Part shown: piece by piece, positions 35,918 to 44,725 of the stretch
Position numbering within the stretch: the stretch's first letter is position 1
Layout: every line of letters starts with the position of its first letter
Source of the DNA: Salibacterium salarium
GTDB lineage: Bacteria > Bacillota > Bacilli > Bacillales > Marinococcaceae
Direction of reading: 5' to 3'
Assembly (NCBI RefSeq): GCF_030813635.1
Contig: NZ_JAUSUM010000002.1
Location: 558,001 to 622,000 of the forward strand
DNA length: 64,000 bases
Program-made: the position numbers and the translations under genes
Notes under the pieces: generated by a model
Database searches by the model: none
The model's input: the letters and a program-made list of their open reading frames with translations, nothing else
Told to the model about the DNA's origin: nothing

Positions 35918-36610
35918 TTATCCAATTTCGGTCATCCTTTTTTCTAACCTAGTCACTTTATAATCTTCAGAATGTCTCTTCTCTAGAGATTTTATTAATT
36001 TAATCATTTTCTTTTTTGTATAATCAGGCGAAAGTAAACCTTTGTTTATTAAATATTTTCTTAAAAAATCAATTCTACCGCTTTCAAACTTGTTTTTATC
36101 ATCTGCAATTTCTAAGTATTTATATACAGCATCTTGTAATGTATCATTTTCATTTACAAAATAACCATAGCGATCAACGTAAATACGATAGTTATTCTCA
36201 CTTAATTTATTCAAAAGTGCCGTTAAAAAAAGATTTTCATTTCCAGTCAGTTGGAATCCCTTCTTTTCCAACAATCGAATGAAAATCGAAAGATCTGTAT
36301 TATAAAAATCAGTCGCTAATCTCATTTCGCTTATGACATGAAAGGAGAAAAAAAACTTCCCGTGTGAACGGGCAAACAATCTATTTTGCAAGACCTTCGC
36401 TGCATCAGGGTTCAACAAAAATGAAGGATGTATAGTATAAAGATACTTATCTATCTCCTGATGAAGTAAATGATTTGCTGTTTCTTCTCTTTTCATTTTC
36501 TCAAATGCTTCTCTATGTTGATTCTCTGCATAATCCTCTATTCTTTGAGCTGTTCCTTCTGCCAACATAATTCTTTTATGGTTCAGCTTTTGTTTCATTG
36601 CCTTCAACAT
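35918..36610 (-). CDS. Hypothetical basic soluble protein
   Basis: The 230-aa product starts MLKAMKQKLNHKRIMLAEGTAQRIEDYAENQHR and is charged and helical throughout, with no membrane helix. Segments such as DKYLYTIHPSFLLNPDAAKVLQNRLFARSHGKFFFSFHVI and DRYGYFVNENDTLQDAVYKYLEIADDKNKF are distinctive, but I do not recognise the family. ATG 36610 has GGAGGGAGG 7 nt upstream; the longer frame to 36697 lacks one. It stands alone with a terminator. Confidence 0.6.
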   Translation of the reverse strand: MLKAMKQKLNHKRIMLAEGTAQRIEDYAENQHREAFEKMKREETANHLLHQEIDKYLYTIHPSFLLNPDAAKVLQNRLFARSHGKFFFSFHVISEMRLATDFYNTDLSIFIRLLEKKGFQLTGNENLFLTALLNKLSENNYRIYVDRYGYFVNENDTLQDAVYKYLEIADDKNKFESGRIDFLRKYLINKGLLSPDYTKKKMIKLIKSLEKRHSEDYKVTRLEKRMTEIG

Positions 36611-36936
36611 TTGAAAGCCTCCCTCCACATTATTTTCTCTTCCCGCCACAGCGGTCACAAAAATCGTTCTGTCGATTTCCATAGATGAGTGTATCACATC
36701 AAATGTAAAAAGAAAATAGAGTAATTAAAAGTTTTTACACTTATTTGTGACTTATACAACTCTCATTCGAATTGAACACTATTAAAGCCCTCAAATCGAA
36801 AATAATCACCCGTAATCTGATGAAATGAAAATTTTCAGCAAACTTTAGGAGAGTGAAATTTTCGCTCTTACATTCAAAAATATATGATAAAACAATAAAA
36901 AGGAGCTGGGTATTACCCAACTCCCTTTTTCCTTCT
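36611..36936. other. Intergenic region ending in a terminator
   Basis: It holds the untranslated upstream part of the 35918 gene, without a promoter pair I can defend. At the right end is a strong hairpin (36897-36931: AAAAAGGAG-c-TGGGT with ACCCA-a-CTCC and a T tract) that terminates the leftward hydrolase gene. No gene is visible between. Confidence 0.55.
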
Positions 36937-38098
36937 TTATTTAATAAACAGCTTTATCGTACTTTTCCCAACCAAAAAAGCGCCGATTACGAATGCTTCT
37001 GCTTCTTCTTTAAAACGTTTAAAACCTGTTGGTCCTTTTTTTACTAAAACGTCATAATTTTCAGTTGTATCAATGGTATCGTTTTCAACTTTATTTAGAA
37101 ATTGTGCCGATTCTTGTAAGGCCTGATCACCACTACTCATGACTTCATAAAAAGATACAAACCCATGCATAACACCATTGTATCTTGTGGTTTTCACCGT
37201 CACTCCTGAATTATGCAGTTTTTTTACCATACAGCTCTCCTTCATCTCGTAAAGGATCAAATTGAGCAGTAATAATATAAGCAGGCGGTAAACCACTTAA
37301 ATCATCTGCATATAGTGGTGAACTGTATGGATTTTGCCACATTTCTTCTTCTGGTGTATAAGAGTTACGCGCTTTTAACATAACTTGCTTTGATAACAAA
37401 TAATATCCTCTATCATACATAGTGCGAGAATCAAATTCCACGTCCCGAAACGTGGTTAGAGGATAATATAAGATTTGAGCAAACAATTTTGGACCATCTA
37501 GATTTCTAGACTTTAATGCTGTTACTGCTGCTAAATTCCCCCCGGCACTATCACCAGCTACAGCGATTTTATCAGGATTACCTCCATATTTTTCAGCATT
37601 TTCATGTGCCCATTGCAATGCTTTATAACTGTCTTCTACAGCAGTCGGGAAAATATGTTCCGGCGCGAGTCGATATCCTGGACTTACTACCACAGCCCCT
37701 GTTTTAGCAGCTAACGATCGTATAAGACTATCGTGTGTTTCTAAATTTCCATACCCTTCTAAAAAGGCACCACCGTGATAATACATGATTACCGGCGCGT
37801 TATCTGTATCAGAATAATGATAAATACGAACTGGAATTTTCGTGTTTTCCTCTACAGATATTGTAATGTTGTGTTTTTTTATTTGGTCTTTCGACGATGA
37901 GTCAGGAGATAAAAATCCAGGTGCTTCTATATTTGTGTTTAGTGACACTAAGTTATTGTTTATTGCGTGCAATATCACAGCTGTCTTTGAAGGAAGCTGT
38001 CCATGGGCTGTTTGTGACCAGTTTTCAATAGAAAGAGCGGTAACAATAGAAAATATCACCGTGGTTATAACGATAATTTTTATTCCTTTTTTCCACAA
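36937..38098 (-). pseudogene. Secreted or membrane-anchored alpha/beta hydrolase (HSL/lipase family), single-base frameshift
   Basis: Two overlapping frames encode one esterase. The first (38098-37211) has an N-terminal hydrophobic anchor (about 5-22), the oxyanion-hole HGG in YYHGGAFLEG, the nucleophile elbow AGDSAGGNLAA, and the acid loop QFDPLRDEGELY, then stops. The second frame continues exactly where the family should (KKLHNSGVTV) and supplies the catalytic His in GVMHGF. The break is at a run of seven T on the plus strand (37219-37225). Removing one base restores a 386-residue enzyme with a complete triad. It may be a real mutation, a phase-variable tract or a sequencing error. The substrate is unknown. 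Confidence 0.85.
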
Positions 38099-38422
38099 TA
38101 GACTCCCCCTACCCTTCTTCTACAAGTTCATTATACCAAATTATCCGATGATTTATTTAGAATTATACATACTTTCTCATGATTACACATAATTGGGCGG
38201 CAATGAAAATAGCAAAACATCGATACTCATTACTTTGATATTCGTTTTGACATAAAAAAACAAGTCAGCGCAAACTTTCACTTTTTCATTATACAAAAAG
38301 ACTGACCTTAAAAGTCGTTATTACAGACTTCGGCCAGCCTTTGTTTCTAAATTATTTAAATCAATTTCATAAGTACCATACTATTCGTATTTAATATTTA
38401 AGAAGTGAATAATGAAATTAAT
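38099..38422. other. Intergenic region with nitroreductase terminator
   Basis: The only structured element is a leftward terminator at 38294-38340. GGCTGGCC-GAAGTC pairs, with two G-U pairs, to GACTT and GGTCAGTC and is followed by TTTTT. It follows the nitroreductase stop by about 80 nt. Nothing else is recognised here. Confidence 0.6.
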
Positions 38423-39169
38423 TTATTTAAGAAAACCTTTTTGTTTTACAAACTCATTTAAATATAGTCGTTTTGTCTTTTCAAGCGTAGAAGAAGTTTG
38501 TCCAGTCCACGTCACTTCTTTTTTAGTATTCATCCTTGTGCGGTAATATTCTAAAATACCGTCGTCGTATCGTAAAAGGCTTGATTGAGTTTGTCTTTTA
38601 TCGTTTTGATATCGATTTTCATGAAAAACAACATCTTCCGGAAGCCTAGGTTTTTGTTCTTGATAAGAATCAGGGTAGCCAACGGCCATACCAAATAAAG
38701 GAAGTACGTTTGCAGGGGTTTCTAACAAAGAACTCACTTCTTTAAGATTGTTTCGTATACCTCCTATATAACATATACCTAAGTCTAAAGATTCCGCCGC
38801 TATAGCTGCATTTTGTGCAGCGAGTGCAGCATCAATGATAGCAATCATGAAACCTTCTGTACTTTCAATTGCAGTTGAAATATCTTTCGTTTGTATATCG
38901 GCGGCTTCTTGAAGTCTGGCAAAATCCGCACAAAACACAAAAAAGTATCCATTTTCAGCAACATAAGATTGGTTTCCAGCTAACTCTGCAATCTTTTTCT
39001 TTTTATTTGGATCCGTCACCCCAATAATAGAGTAAGCTTGAAGAAAGCTGGATGTTGAAGCTGCTTGTGCCGATTTAATAATATGATGTAATTGTTCTTC
39101 CGGTATAGCTTGATTTGTAAAAGAACGCACAGATCGATGATTCAATATAGTCTCTATTGTTGTATTCAA
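38423..39169 (-). CDS. NfsA/NfrA-type NAD(P)H flavin/nitro reductase
   Basis: The 248-aa product has the nitroreductase fold. FMN-binding segments are LNHRSVRSFTNQAIPEEQLHHIIKSAQAASTSSFLQAYSII near the N-terminus, then DAALAAQNAAIAAESLDLGICYIGGIRNN and LPLFGMAVGYP. The C-terminal tail (about 200-248) is the NfsA-type extension. It reduces flavins, nitro compounds or quinones. A TTG at 39169 is chosen because AAGGA lies 9 nt upstream and the product then has family length; the frame to 39277 runs through a terminator hairpin and adds a Cys-rich non-family leader. Confidence 0.85.
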   Translation of the reverse strand: MNTTIETILNHRSVRSFTNQAIPEEQLHHIIKSAQAASTSSFLQAYSIIGVTDPNKKKKIAELAGNQSYVAENGYFFVFCADFARLQEAADIQTKDISTAIESTEGFMIAIIDAALAAQNAAIAAESLDLGICYIGGIRNNLKEVSSLLETPANVLPLFGMAVGYPDSYQEQKPRLPEDVVFHENRYQNDKRQTQSSLLRYDDGILEYYRTRMNTKKEVTWTGQTSSTLEKTKRLYLNEFVKQKGFLK

Positions 39170-39218
39170 ATTACCCCATCCTTGCTTATATGATTTCTCA
39201 TCGCACAGATTATAACAA

Positions 39219-39255
39219 ACGAAGCATGCTTCCCGCGAGAAACATGCTTCGTTGT
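39219..39255 (-). terminator. Terminator after endoA
   Basis: ACGAAGCATG and CATGCTTCGT form a 10-bp perfect stem between the toxin gene and the nitroreductase. The leftward T tract (TTTGTTAT) is short. Confidence 0.65.
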
Positions 39256-39290
39256 AAATTATGTATGTCTGATTCATGAAGCTGTCCTAT

Positions 39291-39686
39291 TTACATTTCT
39301 TCCACACCGAGACTGATTGCCAGCCCATTTTTCACCCGGTTCATTGTATCTTCATCCAGGTGTGTAATTTTATCGGTTAAACGCTGCTTGTCAATTGTTC
39401 TAATTTGTTCAAGCAGAATAACACTGTCGCGGTCAAACCTATGTTTTGCCGCATCAATTTCCACGTGGGTTGGGAGTTTTGCTTTCTTTATCTGAGCTGT
39501 AATGGCAGCAACAATGACGGTCGGACTGAACCTGTTGCCGATATCATTTTGAATAATCAGCACAGGTCTAACACCGCCTTGTTCTGAACCTACTACCGGT
39601 GAAAGATCAGCAAAAAAAACGTCTCCACGCTTTACAACTTTTTTGGATTGGTGATGATTATGACTCGTATCGCTCAAATCATCCAT
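39291..39686 (-). CDS. ndoA: MazF-family mRNA interferase EndoA
   Basis: The 131-aa product contains the EndoA/MazF domain [49 protein letters not shown], ending ISLGVEEM; identity to Bacillus subtilis EndoA is evidently high. It cleaves single-stranded mRNA at specific sites until neutralised by EndoAI. The ATG at 39686 has AGGAGG 7 nt upstream, so the protein carries a 16-18 residue N-terminal extension ([16 protein letters not shown]) absent from the B. subtilis protein. It follows the antitoxin gene by 49 nt and has its own downstream hairpin. Confidence 0.94.
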   Translation of the reverse strand: MDDLSDTSHNHHQSKKVVKRGDVFFADLSPVVGSEQGGVRPVLIIQNDIGNRFSPTVIVAAITAQIKKAKLPTHVEIDAAKHRFDRDSVILLEQIRTIDKQRLTDKITHLDEDTMNRVKNGLAISLGVEEM

Positions 39687-39735
39687 TCACCTCCTTCACC
39701 GGTTCCATTAAAAGGATATGCCGAATAGAAGAATC

Positions 39736-40008
39736 TTATTCATCCTTTGACGAATTAATTACTTTTTCTCCTTCAAGCAACGCCTCTTCTTCCACTTCCT
39801 CAAATTCTCTGCAAAGTTCCATATTAATTTGAGCCATTTCTAAATAACCTTGTTTCATTTGATTATGAAAATCCGTAGATTTCCTCTGCTGAATCTGTTC
39901 TTGTAACACGTTACGAAAAAATGAATTTTTTTCTTCCTCCGTAAAGTGCTCAATTTCAGAATATAGGTCCTCTGGTAATTCTAGTGCAATCTGCTGAAAT
40001 TGAGACAT
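39736..40008 (-). CDS. ndoAI: EndoAI antitoxin (ribbon-helix-helix)
   Basis: The 90-aa product starts MSQFQQIALELPEDLYSEIEHF, a CopG/Arc-type ribbon-helix-helix N-terminus. The C-terminal toxin-binding region reads NQMKQGYLEMAQINMELCREFEEVEEEALLEGEKVI, matching the EndoAI pattern (GYMEMAKIN). It blocks EndoA and probably represses the pair. ATG 40008 is chosen because the RHH domain begins there and a GGGGG run lies upstream. Alanine racemase, the usual upstream neighbour in B. subtilis, is not here. Confidence 0.88.
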   Translation of the reverse strand: MSQFQQIALELPEDLYSEIEHFTEEEKNSFFRNVLQEQIQQRKSTDFHNQMKQGYLEMAQINMELCREFEEVEEEALLEGEKVINSSKDE

Positions 40009-40217
40009 ATCCAGACAGCCCCCTATGCATGGTTTATTCCCATACACCATTATAAAGGATTTTGCTTATAAAATAAAACGTATTTTTTTAATTTTTTAAT
40101 TACGGCGGCAAATCAATCCTAATCGAAATATAAACATTTAAATATTAATTGCAAATGTTATGATCTTCTGTTAAAGTTATAAGTAATTAACATTCTTAAT
40201 ATCCTACTTCTATTAAG

Positions 40218-40402
40218 AAGTGAGGTTAGAGGTGCAATGACCATTAGTAAGTAATAGGAGGAGCATGAAATCCTTTGATTATTACTGAAAGGGGAATTTG
40301 CCGAAGTGGACAGCTTTTCATGAGCTTGAAGCTGGTTTCGTATTGAAAAAATGCGAAACTGTCATATAGCATTTTTTTGCTATATGGAGGGCTATCTCAC
40401 GC
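40218..40402 (+). ncRNA. Lysine riboswitch (L-box)
   Basis: The leader of dapA carries the conserved L-box blocks in order: AGAGGTGCA (40229-40237), GGAGGAGCATGAAATCC (around 40257-40273), AAGGGGAATTTGCCGAAGT (around 40290-40308), the AGCTGGTTTCG pseudoknot region, AACTGTCAT, a variable hairpin ATAGCA...TGCTAT, and the closing GGAGGGCTATCTCAC. Lysine binding should favour the downstream terminator and switch off dapA. Confidence 0.95.
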
Positions 40403-40433
40403 ATAAACGGTTCTGAATAACTGAAACGTTCAT

Positions 40434-40464
40434 GCAGCAATGATACCCTCATTGCTGCTTTTTT
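40434..40464 (+). terminator. Riboswitch-controlled terminator before dapA
   Basis: GCAGCAATGA (40434-40443) pairs perfectly with TCATTGCTGC (40449-40458) and is followed by TTTTTT. It is the expression platform of the lysine riboswitch. Confidence 0.93.
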
Positions 40465-40548
40465 GTGAGAACATGGAATTCCGGAGAGAACCGGCCCTCA
40501 TCCGTCTATTGGAATGCTGGATATATATAATGCGGAGGGTGATGAAAA

Positions 40549-41436
40549 ATGAACGTTGGAAAAATAAGCACAGCAATGGTAACTCCTTTTGATGAACAAG
40601 AAGAAGTTGATTACGGGGCTGTAACAAAGCTAGTGAATAACCTTATTTCAAATGGATCAGATAGTCTTGTTATTGCAGGCACTACTGGAGAATCTCCTAC
40701 TTTGTCTACAGAAGAAAAAATAACATTATTTGAACATGTTGTAAAAATTGTAAACGGAAGAGTACCTGTCATTGCAGGCACAGGGAGTAACAATACAAAA
40801 GCATCCATTGAACTAACAAAAAGAGCAGAACAAACGGGTGTGGACGCTGTTATGCTTGTGACTCCTTACTACAGCAAGCCTTCCCAAGAAGGAATGTATT
40901 TGCACTTTAAAAAAATAGCAGAGTCTACACATCTTCCAGTCATGCTTTATAATATACCTGGACGCAGCGCAGCTGGATTGAATCCCGAAACAATCGTACG
41001 ACTATCGCGTATTGAAAATATTACTGCAGTAAAAGAAGCCAGCGGTGATTTAGACGCCATAGCTTATATCATTGAAAATACACCGGAGTACTTTCATCTA
41101 TATAGCGGAGATGATACTTTAACGTTGCCGATCATGTCTATCGGCGGTACGGGAGTTGTATCCGTAGCTTCTCATATTCTTGGTAATGAAATGCAGGACA
41201 TGGCTCAAAGTTTTGCTAACGGACATCCTCAATATGCTGCGAAAAGACATAGAGAACTGCTTCCTACCATGAAATCATTTACTGTTGCTCCAAGTCCAGC
41301 TCCTATTAAAGCGGCTCTTGAGCTCCAAGGTGTCATTTCTGCAGATGTTCGACTTCCTATGATTCGTTTAAATGAAGAAGAAATGAATGTTTTGCGGTCT
41401 ACGCTTCACCCCACAACAACATTTTTTGTCAGCTAG
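40549..41436 (+). CDS. dapA: 4-hydroxy-tetrahydrodipicolinate synthase
   Basis: The 295-aa TIM-barrel enzyme condenses pyruvate with aspartate semialdehyde, the first step of the lysine/diaminopimelate branch. It shows AGTTGESPTLS (about 43-53), VTPYYSKPSQEG (about 104-115), YNIPGRSAAGL with Tyr134, and the Schiff-base lysine in AVKEASGD (Lys162). GGAGGGTG lies 6 nt before the ATG. It is controlled by the lysine riboswitch and followed by its own terminator, so it is a single-gene lysine-responsive unit. Its substrate is also a predicted intermediate of the neighbouring catabolic cluster. Confidence 0.96.
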   Translation: MNVGKISTAMVTPFDEQEEVDYGAVTKLVNNLISNGSDSLVIAGTTGESPTLSTEEKITLFEHVVKIVNGRVPVIAGTGSNNTKASIELTKRAEQTGVDAVMLVTPYYSKPSQEGMYLHFKKIAESTHLPVMLYNIPGRSAAGLNPETIVRLSRIENITAVKEASGDLDAIAYIIENTPEYFHLYSGDDTLTLPIMSIGGTGVVSVASHILGNEMQDMAQSFANGHPQYAAKRHRELLPTMKSFTVAPSPAPIKAALELQGVISADVRLPMIRLNEEEMNVLRSTLHPTTTFFVS

Positions 41437-41470
41437 TACTAGAGAAATGAAAGACAAAAATTTTCATATT

Positions 41471-41510
41471 AAAAAGGCTGTGGTCCTTCATTTGGATCGA
41501 CAGCCTTTTT
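41471..41510 (+). terminator. Terminator after dapA
   Basis: AAAAAGGCTGT and ACAGCCTTTTT form an 11-bp stem with a partly paired interior, ending in a T tract. Confidence 0.88.
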
Positions 41511-41570
41511 CTTTCTACAAATGTAATTTTAGCGTACAATCATAATTATAGGAAAGGGGAGACATCAACG

Positions 41571-41810
41571 TTGAAGCGACTGTTACTTTTTTTGATTTTG
41601 GGATATCGTAAATTTATTTCCCCCATCACTCCCCCCACATGCCGTTTCTATCCCACTTGCTCTCAGTATGGCAAAGAAGCCATAGAGATACACGGAGCAT
41701 GGAAAGGACTTTGGCTTACTGTTAAAAGAATCAGTAAATGCCACCCCTTTCACCAAGGAGGGTTTGACCCTGTTCCTAAAACAAAACGTAAACATCCTCA
41801 TCAGCATTGA
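41571..41810 (+). CDS. yidD: Membrane protein insertion efficiency factor YidD
   Basis: The 79-aa product matches YidD throughout: [62 protein letters not shown]. The three conserved cysteines (CRFYPTC and KCHPF) and the terminal GGFDPVP are present. It is a peripheral inner-membrane protein aiding YidC/Sec insertion. It uses a TTG start with GGAAAGGGGAG upstream. It is convergent with the permease gene, only 7 nt away, with no terminator visible between them. Confidence 0.95.
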   Translation: MKRLLLFLILGYRKFISPITPPTCRFYPTCSQYGKEAIEIHGAWKGLWLTVKRISKCHPFHQGGFDPVPKTKRKHPHQH

Positions 41811-41817
41811 GACAATA

Positions 41818-43185
41818 TTACAGTAGCTGCAGCCACTTCATTAAACTTAAAATAAAAGTCATAATCACCATTAACGTAACAATAAAGAATGAATTTTTTC
41901 GCACGACATTCCATGGTGATTCCCTCATTATATTAGAGGCCATTAACACAGAACCTGAAAACGGAGAAATCTGAACGGCCAACATCCATGCACTTAGTAA
42001 AAGCACCCCCATAAACGCCGGGGTGACCCCAAAATGTTCTGGAGTTAAAGAATTACCAAGTCCTAATACAATGATGACGGGGTGAATACCCAACAGGGCG
42101 AGTAGCATGGCTGTCATCATCAATATTACTACAAAAACAGGAATGACTCCTTGTGAAAGTTGCAAAACAACATTGGATAACCACTCCCCCACGTTACTAT
42201 GTGATAATGCTTCTCCAAAAAAACCAGCTGTTATAAAAATACCTATTTCATTATATAATCGCTCAAAGGAGTGCGTAATGTGGCGTACAGCTTCATGGAT
42301 ATAGGATTGAAAAAGTTTAATCATATAAGCCCAAATAAGTGGATAAACAATGGCAAGAACCGATACTATTGTTAACATATTTACCGGTAATATTAATTCC
42401 ATTATGAAGGAAAATAGTAATAAAATAGCTACATATAGTAAAAATGATTGCAATAGAGACTTTGTTTGTTCAGGATCTTTTTGGAAAGATGGTGCATTAA
42501 CCACTTGTTTATCATTAGCAAAACTAGAGAATGGAAAAAACAATATTACAACCCCTGTATAGATGAATGCTAAAACAATACCATATCCTCCTATCTCTCC
42601 CCAAGAAAGATCATAGAGAACAAGAATAAGTCCTACGTTCACAAAATAAGGAGACCAAAGCATACAAAAACCAAAACCTCTTAAAAGCATAAGCGTAAAC
42701 TTTTTATTTTCAAATGAAGAAAAACTATCATACCCTATATTATAAACAAGCGGCATCGAACCTAAATTCAGTAACGACCCCATCGCTGCGGTCAACATAT
42801 ATCCCATGCGATAAGGGTGAGCTTTATGATTTTCTTCTCTTTGTAATAAAAATGTTTGTAGTGCCTTCAAGTAACCCGCTTCTGACATCAACGTACCAAA
42901 TAGTGGTATTAATAAAAATAATCCAATGAGATTAAGGTTTTCACCAAAGCTTTTCAATACAACAAAAACAGATACTTCATAAAATAAAAAAAGAACACTT
43001 CCTATCATAAGAAGTAGTACCACGATTAATCGATTAATTATATTCATTTTATATATAGAAAATAACAATAATAAACCGGCAATAGTACTATAAAAAGCAT
43101 GCAGTATGTCAGAATGATAAAAAATACTTATTAAATAAAGGATAACAGCTATAAAGGCTGCGACACCTAGATATCTTTGTATCAT
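41818..43185 (-). CDS. Uncharacterised permease (ion-transporter-superfamily-like), ectoine cluster
   Basis: The 455-aa product is a multispanning membrane protein with about twelve helices. Patterns such as LMSEAGYLKALQTFLL, AAMGSLLNLGSMPLVYNIGYDSF, and the hairpin-like LALLGIHPVIIVLGLGNSL and MLAVQISPFSGSVLMASNIM resemble DctM/CitM/ArsB-type ion transporters. I cannot place it in a specific family. It is the last gene of the leftward ectoine-like locus but is separated from the hydrolase gene by a terminator (43252-43284). It is the only transporter in the locus and so a candidate for substrate uptake or product export; this is inference. Confidence 0.65.
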   Translation of the reverse strand: MIQRYLGVAAFIAVILYLISIFYHSDILHAFYSTIAGLLLLFSIYKMNIINRLIVVLLLMIGSVLFLFYEVSVFVVLKSFGENLNLIGLFLLIPLFGTLMSEAGYLKALQTFLLQREENHKAHPYRMGYMLTAAMGSLLNLGSMPLVYNIGYDSFSSFENKKFTLMLLRGFGFCMLWSPYFVNVGLILVLYDLSWGEIGGYGIVLAFIYTGVVILFFPFSSFANDKQVVNAPSFQKDPEQTKSLLQSFLLYVAILLLFSFIMELILPVNMLTIVSVLAIVYPLIWAYMIKLFQSYIHEAVRHITHSFERLYNEIGIFITAGFFGEALSHSNVGEWLSNVVLQLSQGVIPVFVVILMMTAMLLALLGIHPVIIVLGLGNSLTPEHFGVTPAFMGVLLLSAWMLAVQISPFSGSVLMASNIMRESPWNVVRKNSFFIVTLMVIMTFILSLMKWLQLL

Positions 43186-43251
43186 CGTTATTTCCGCCTT
43201 TCAGCACATCCTACTGTTTATCATCTTACCACGATGTCTTGTTATTGCACA

Positions 43252-43284
43252 TAAAAACTCTGCAGTGACTTCTCACTACAGAGT
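43252..43284 (-). terminator. Terminator between ectoine hydrolase and permease genes
   Basis: ACTCTG-c-AGTGA (43257-43268) pairs with TCACT-a-CAGAGT (43273-43284) with one mismatch. Read leftward, TTTTTAT follows. It would reduce read-through into the permease gene. Confidence 0.8.
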
Positions 43285-43291
43285 GATAACT

Positions 43292-44509
43292 TTAAGAGCC
43301 CATTTCACCATCATTAGATGCAGTAATAGAGGACACACTAGACGGCTTTTTTATATGAAGATCTCGTGGAATCTTAGCGAACGTTTCACAACCATTTTCG
43401 GTAATTCGTATTGATTCTGTTATTTCCACCCCATAATTATCGAGCCAAATTCCAGGCATTAAATGGAAAGTCATATTTGGCTGTAAAATCGTACGATCTC
43501 CCTTTCGAAAACTAACCGTATGCTCTCCCCAGTCCGGTGGATAACTCAAACCAATGGAATAGCCCAGACGTGACTCTTTGAAGTATCCGCGTTGAGCAAT
43601 TGTTTTACTCCATATATCTTCTACTTCTTCAGCAGTCAGCCCTGGTTTAATAGCATCCATCGTCGTCTCAATGCCTTCTTTCACAACATTCGCAAGGTCT
43701 TCCACCTTATCAGGGGCTTCTCCAATTGCCATTGTTCTCGCCATCGGAGTGTGATATCGATAATATGCTCCTGCTATTTCAATCGTTAAATAGTCACCAT
43801 AATTATAGCGTTTATCTGTCCATGTCAGATGTGGACTAGCCGTGTTTTCGTTAGATGGAATCATTGGCACAATGGATGTATAGTCTCCCCCAAAGTCCGC
43901 AGTTCCGCTTATTTGAGCTTGATAGATTGCAGCAGCCACATCGTTCTCCCTAATTCCTATATCAGCTGTATCGTATGCTGCATACATTGCATTTTCCAAA
44001 ATTCTAGAAGCCTTTTTCATACATTCAATTTCACTGTCTGACTTTATGAGCCGTACCCAATTAACAAGTGTACTAAAGTTTCGAAATTCCGCATTAGGAA
44101 GCCCTTGTGTGATTCTTTCATAACACATTGCCGTGAAATAAAAAGCATCCATTTCCAGTCCAATTTTTCGATTACCTTGACCAATTTCATTTAATATATT
44201 AGCTACAAAATCCATAGGATGTTTTATAGTAGATTGAACAAATTCATCTGGATAAGGAATAATATGATTATCATCTAACCATGTCGTGACTTGGGCACTA
44301 TGTGCATCCATTTCTCTGCCGATCCAAATAGGCTGTTCTTCATCAATCATGACGACTAGAATTTGATGTACATAAAAAGACCAAGCATTATATCCAGTTA
44401 GATAAAACATGTTAGATGGGTTAGATACAAGCAGCACCTCAATACCATATTCCATCATTTTCTGTTTTGTATGATTCATCCTGATTAAATATTCTTCATT
44501 GGTAAACAA
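43292..44509 (-). CDS. doeA: Ectoine hydrolase (DoeA/EutD, M24-peptidase fold)
   Basis: The 405-aa product has the creatinase/prolidase fold and DoeA-specific segments: PSNMFYLTGYNAWSFYVHQ (about 31-49), FGGDYTSIVPMIPS (206-219), GYSIGLSYPPDWGEHTVSF (316-334) and NMTFHLMPGIWLDNYGVEITES (345-366). It should open the ectoine ring to N-acetyl-2,4-diaminobutyrate. The usual prolidase metal-binding Asp pair is replaced (TIEIAGAYYRYHTPMART), arguing against a normal peptidase. A TTG start at 44509 is chosen because AAGGGG lies 8 nt upstream; a longer frame reaches 44611. A repeat fragment lies between it and the aldehyde dehydrogenase gene. Confidence 0.87.
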   Translation of the reverse strand: MFTNEEYLIRMNHTKQKMMEYGIEVLLVSNPSNMFYLTGYNAWSFYVHQILVVMIDEEQPIWIGREMDAHSAQVTTWLDDNHIIPYPDEFVQSTIKHPMDFVANILNEIGQGNRKIGLEMDAFYFTAMCYERITQGLPNAEFRNFSTLVNWVRLIKSDSEIECMKKASRILENAMYAAYDTADIGIRENDVAAAIYQAQISGTADFGGDYTSIVPMIPSNENTASPHLTWTDKRYNYGDYLTIEIAGAYYRYHTPMARTMAIGEAPDKVEDLANVVKEGIETTMDAIKPGLTAEEVEDIWSKTIAQRGYFKESRLGYSIGLSYPPDWGEHTVSFRKGDRTILQPNMTFHLMPGIWLDNYGVEITESIRITENGCETFAKIPRDLHIKKPSSVSSITASNDGEMGS

Positions 44510-44725
44510 ATACTTCACCCCTTTTCGCCAGTTCTTGTTATTGATTGAAATAAGGGGCGGAACTGTCCCACGATATGGGATAGCTCTATTTACTAAGCCA
44601 TTGAAATACATGTAAACTCCTATGGAACAGAAGTAGCTGAAAATTCCAACGCTTCCGCTGAAGCATTGCCCGCGGAAAGCGGAATGTATTTCAACTGGAT
44701 AATCCCTTTTAGGACAGTCCCTTTC
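44510..44725. repeat. Intergenic spacer with a fragment of the dispersed repeat core
   Basis: TGCCCGCGGAAAGCG at 44667-44681 is the reverse complement of the 15-nt core in the 28297-28570 repeat. It is bracketed by TTCCGCT and AGCGGAA. The region also holds AGGACAGTCCC (44711-44721). It appears to be a degenerate or different member of the same repeat family inside the catabolic cluster, and may weaken co-transcription of the hydrolase gene with the upstream genes. Confidence 0.5.
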
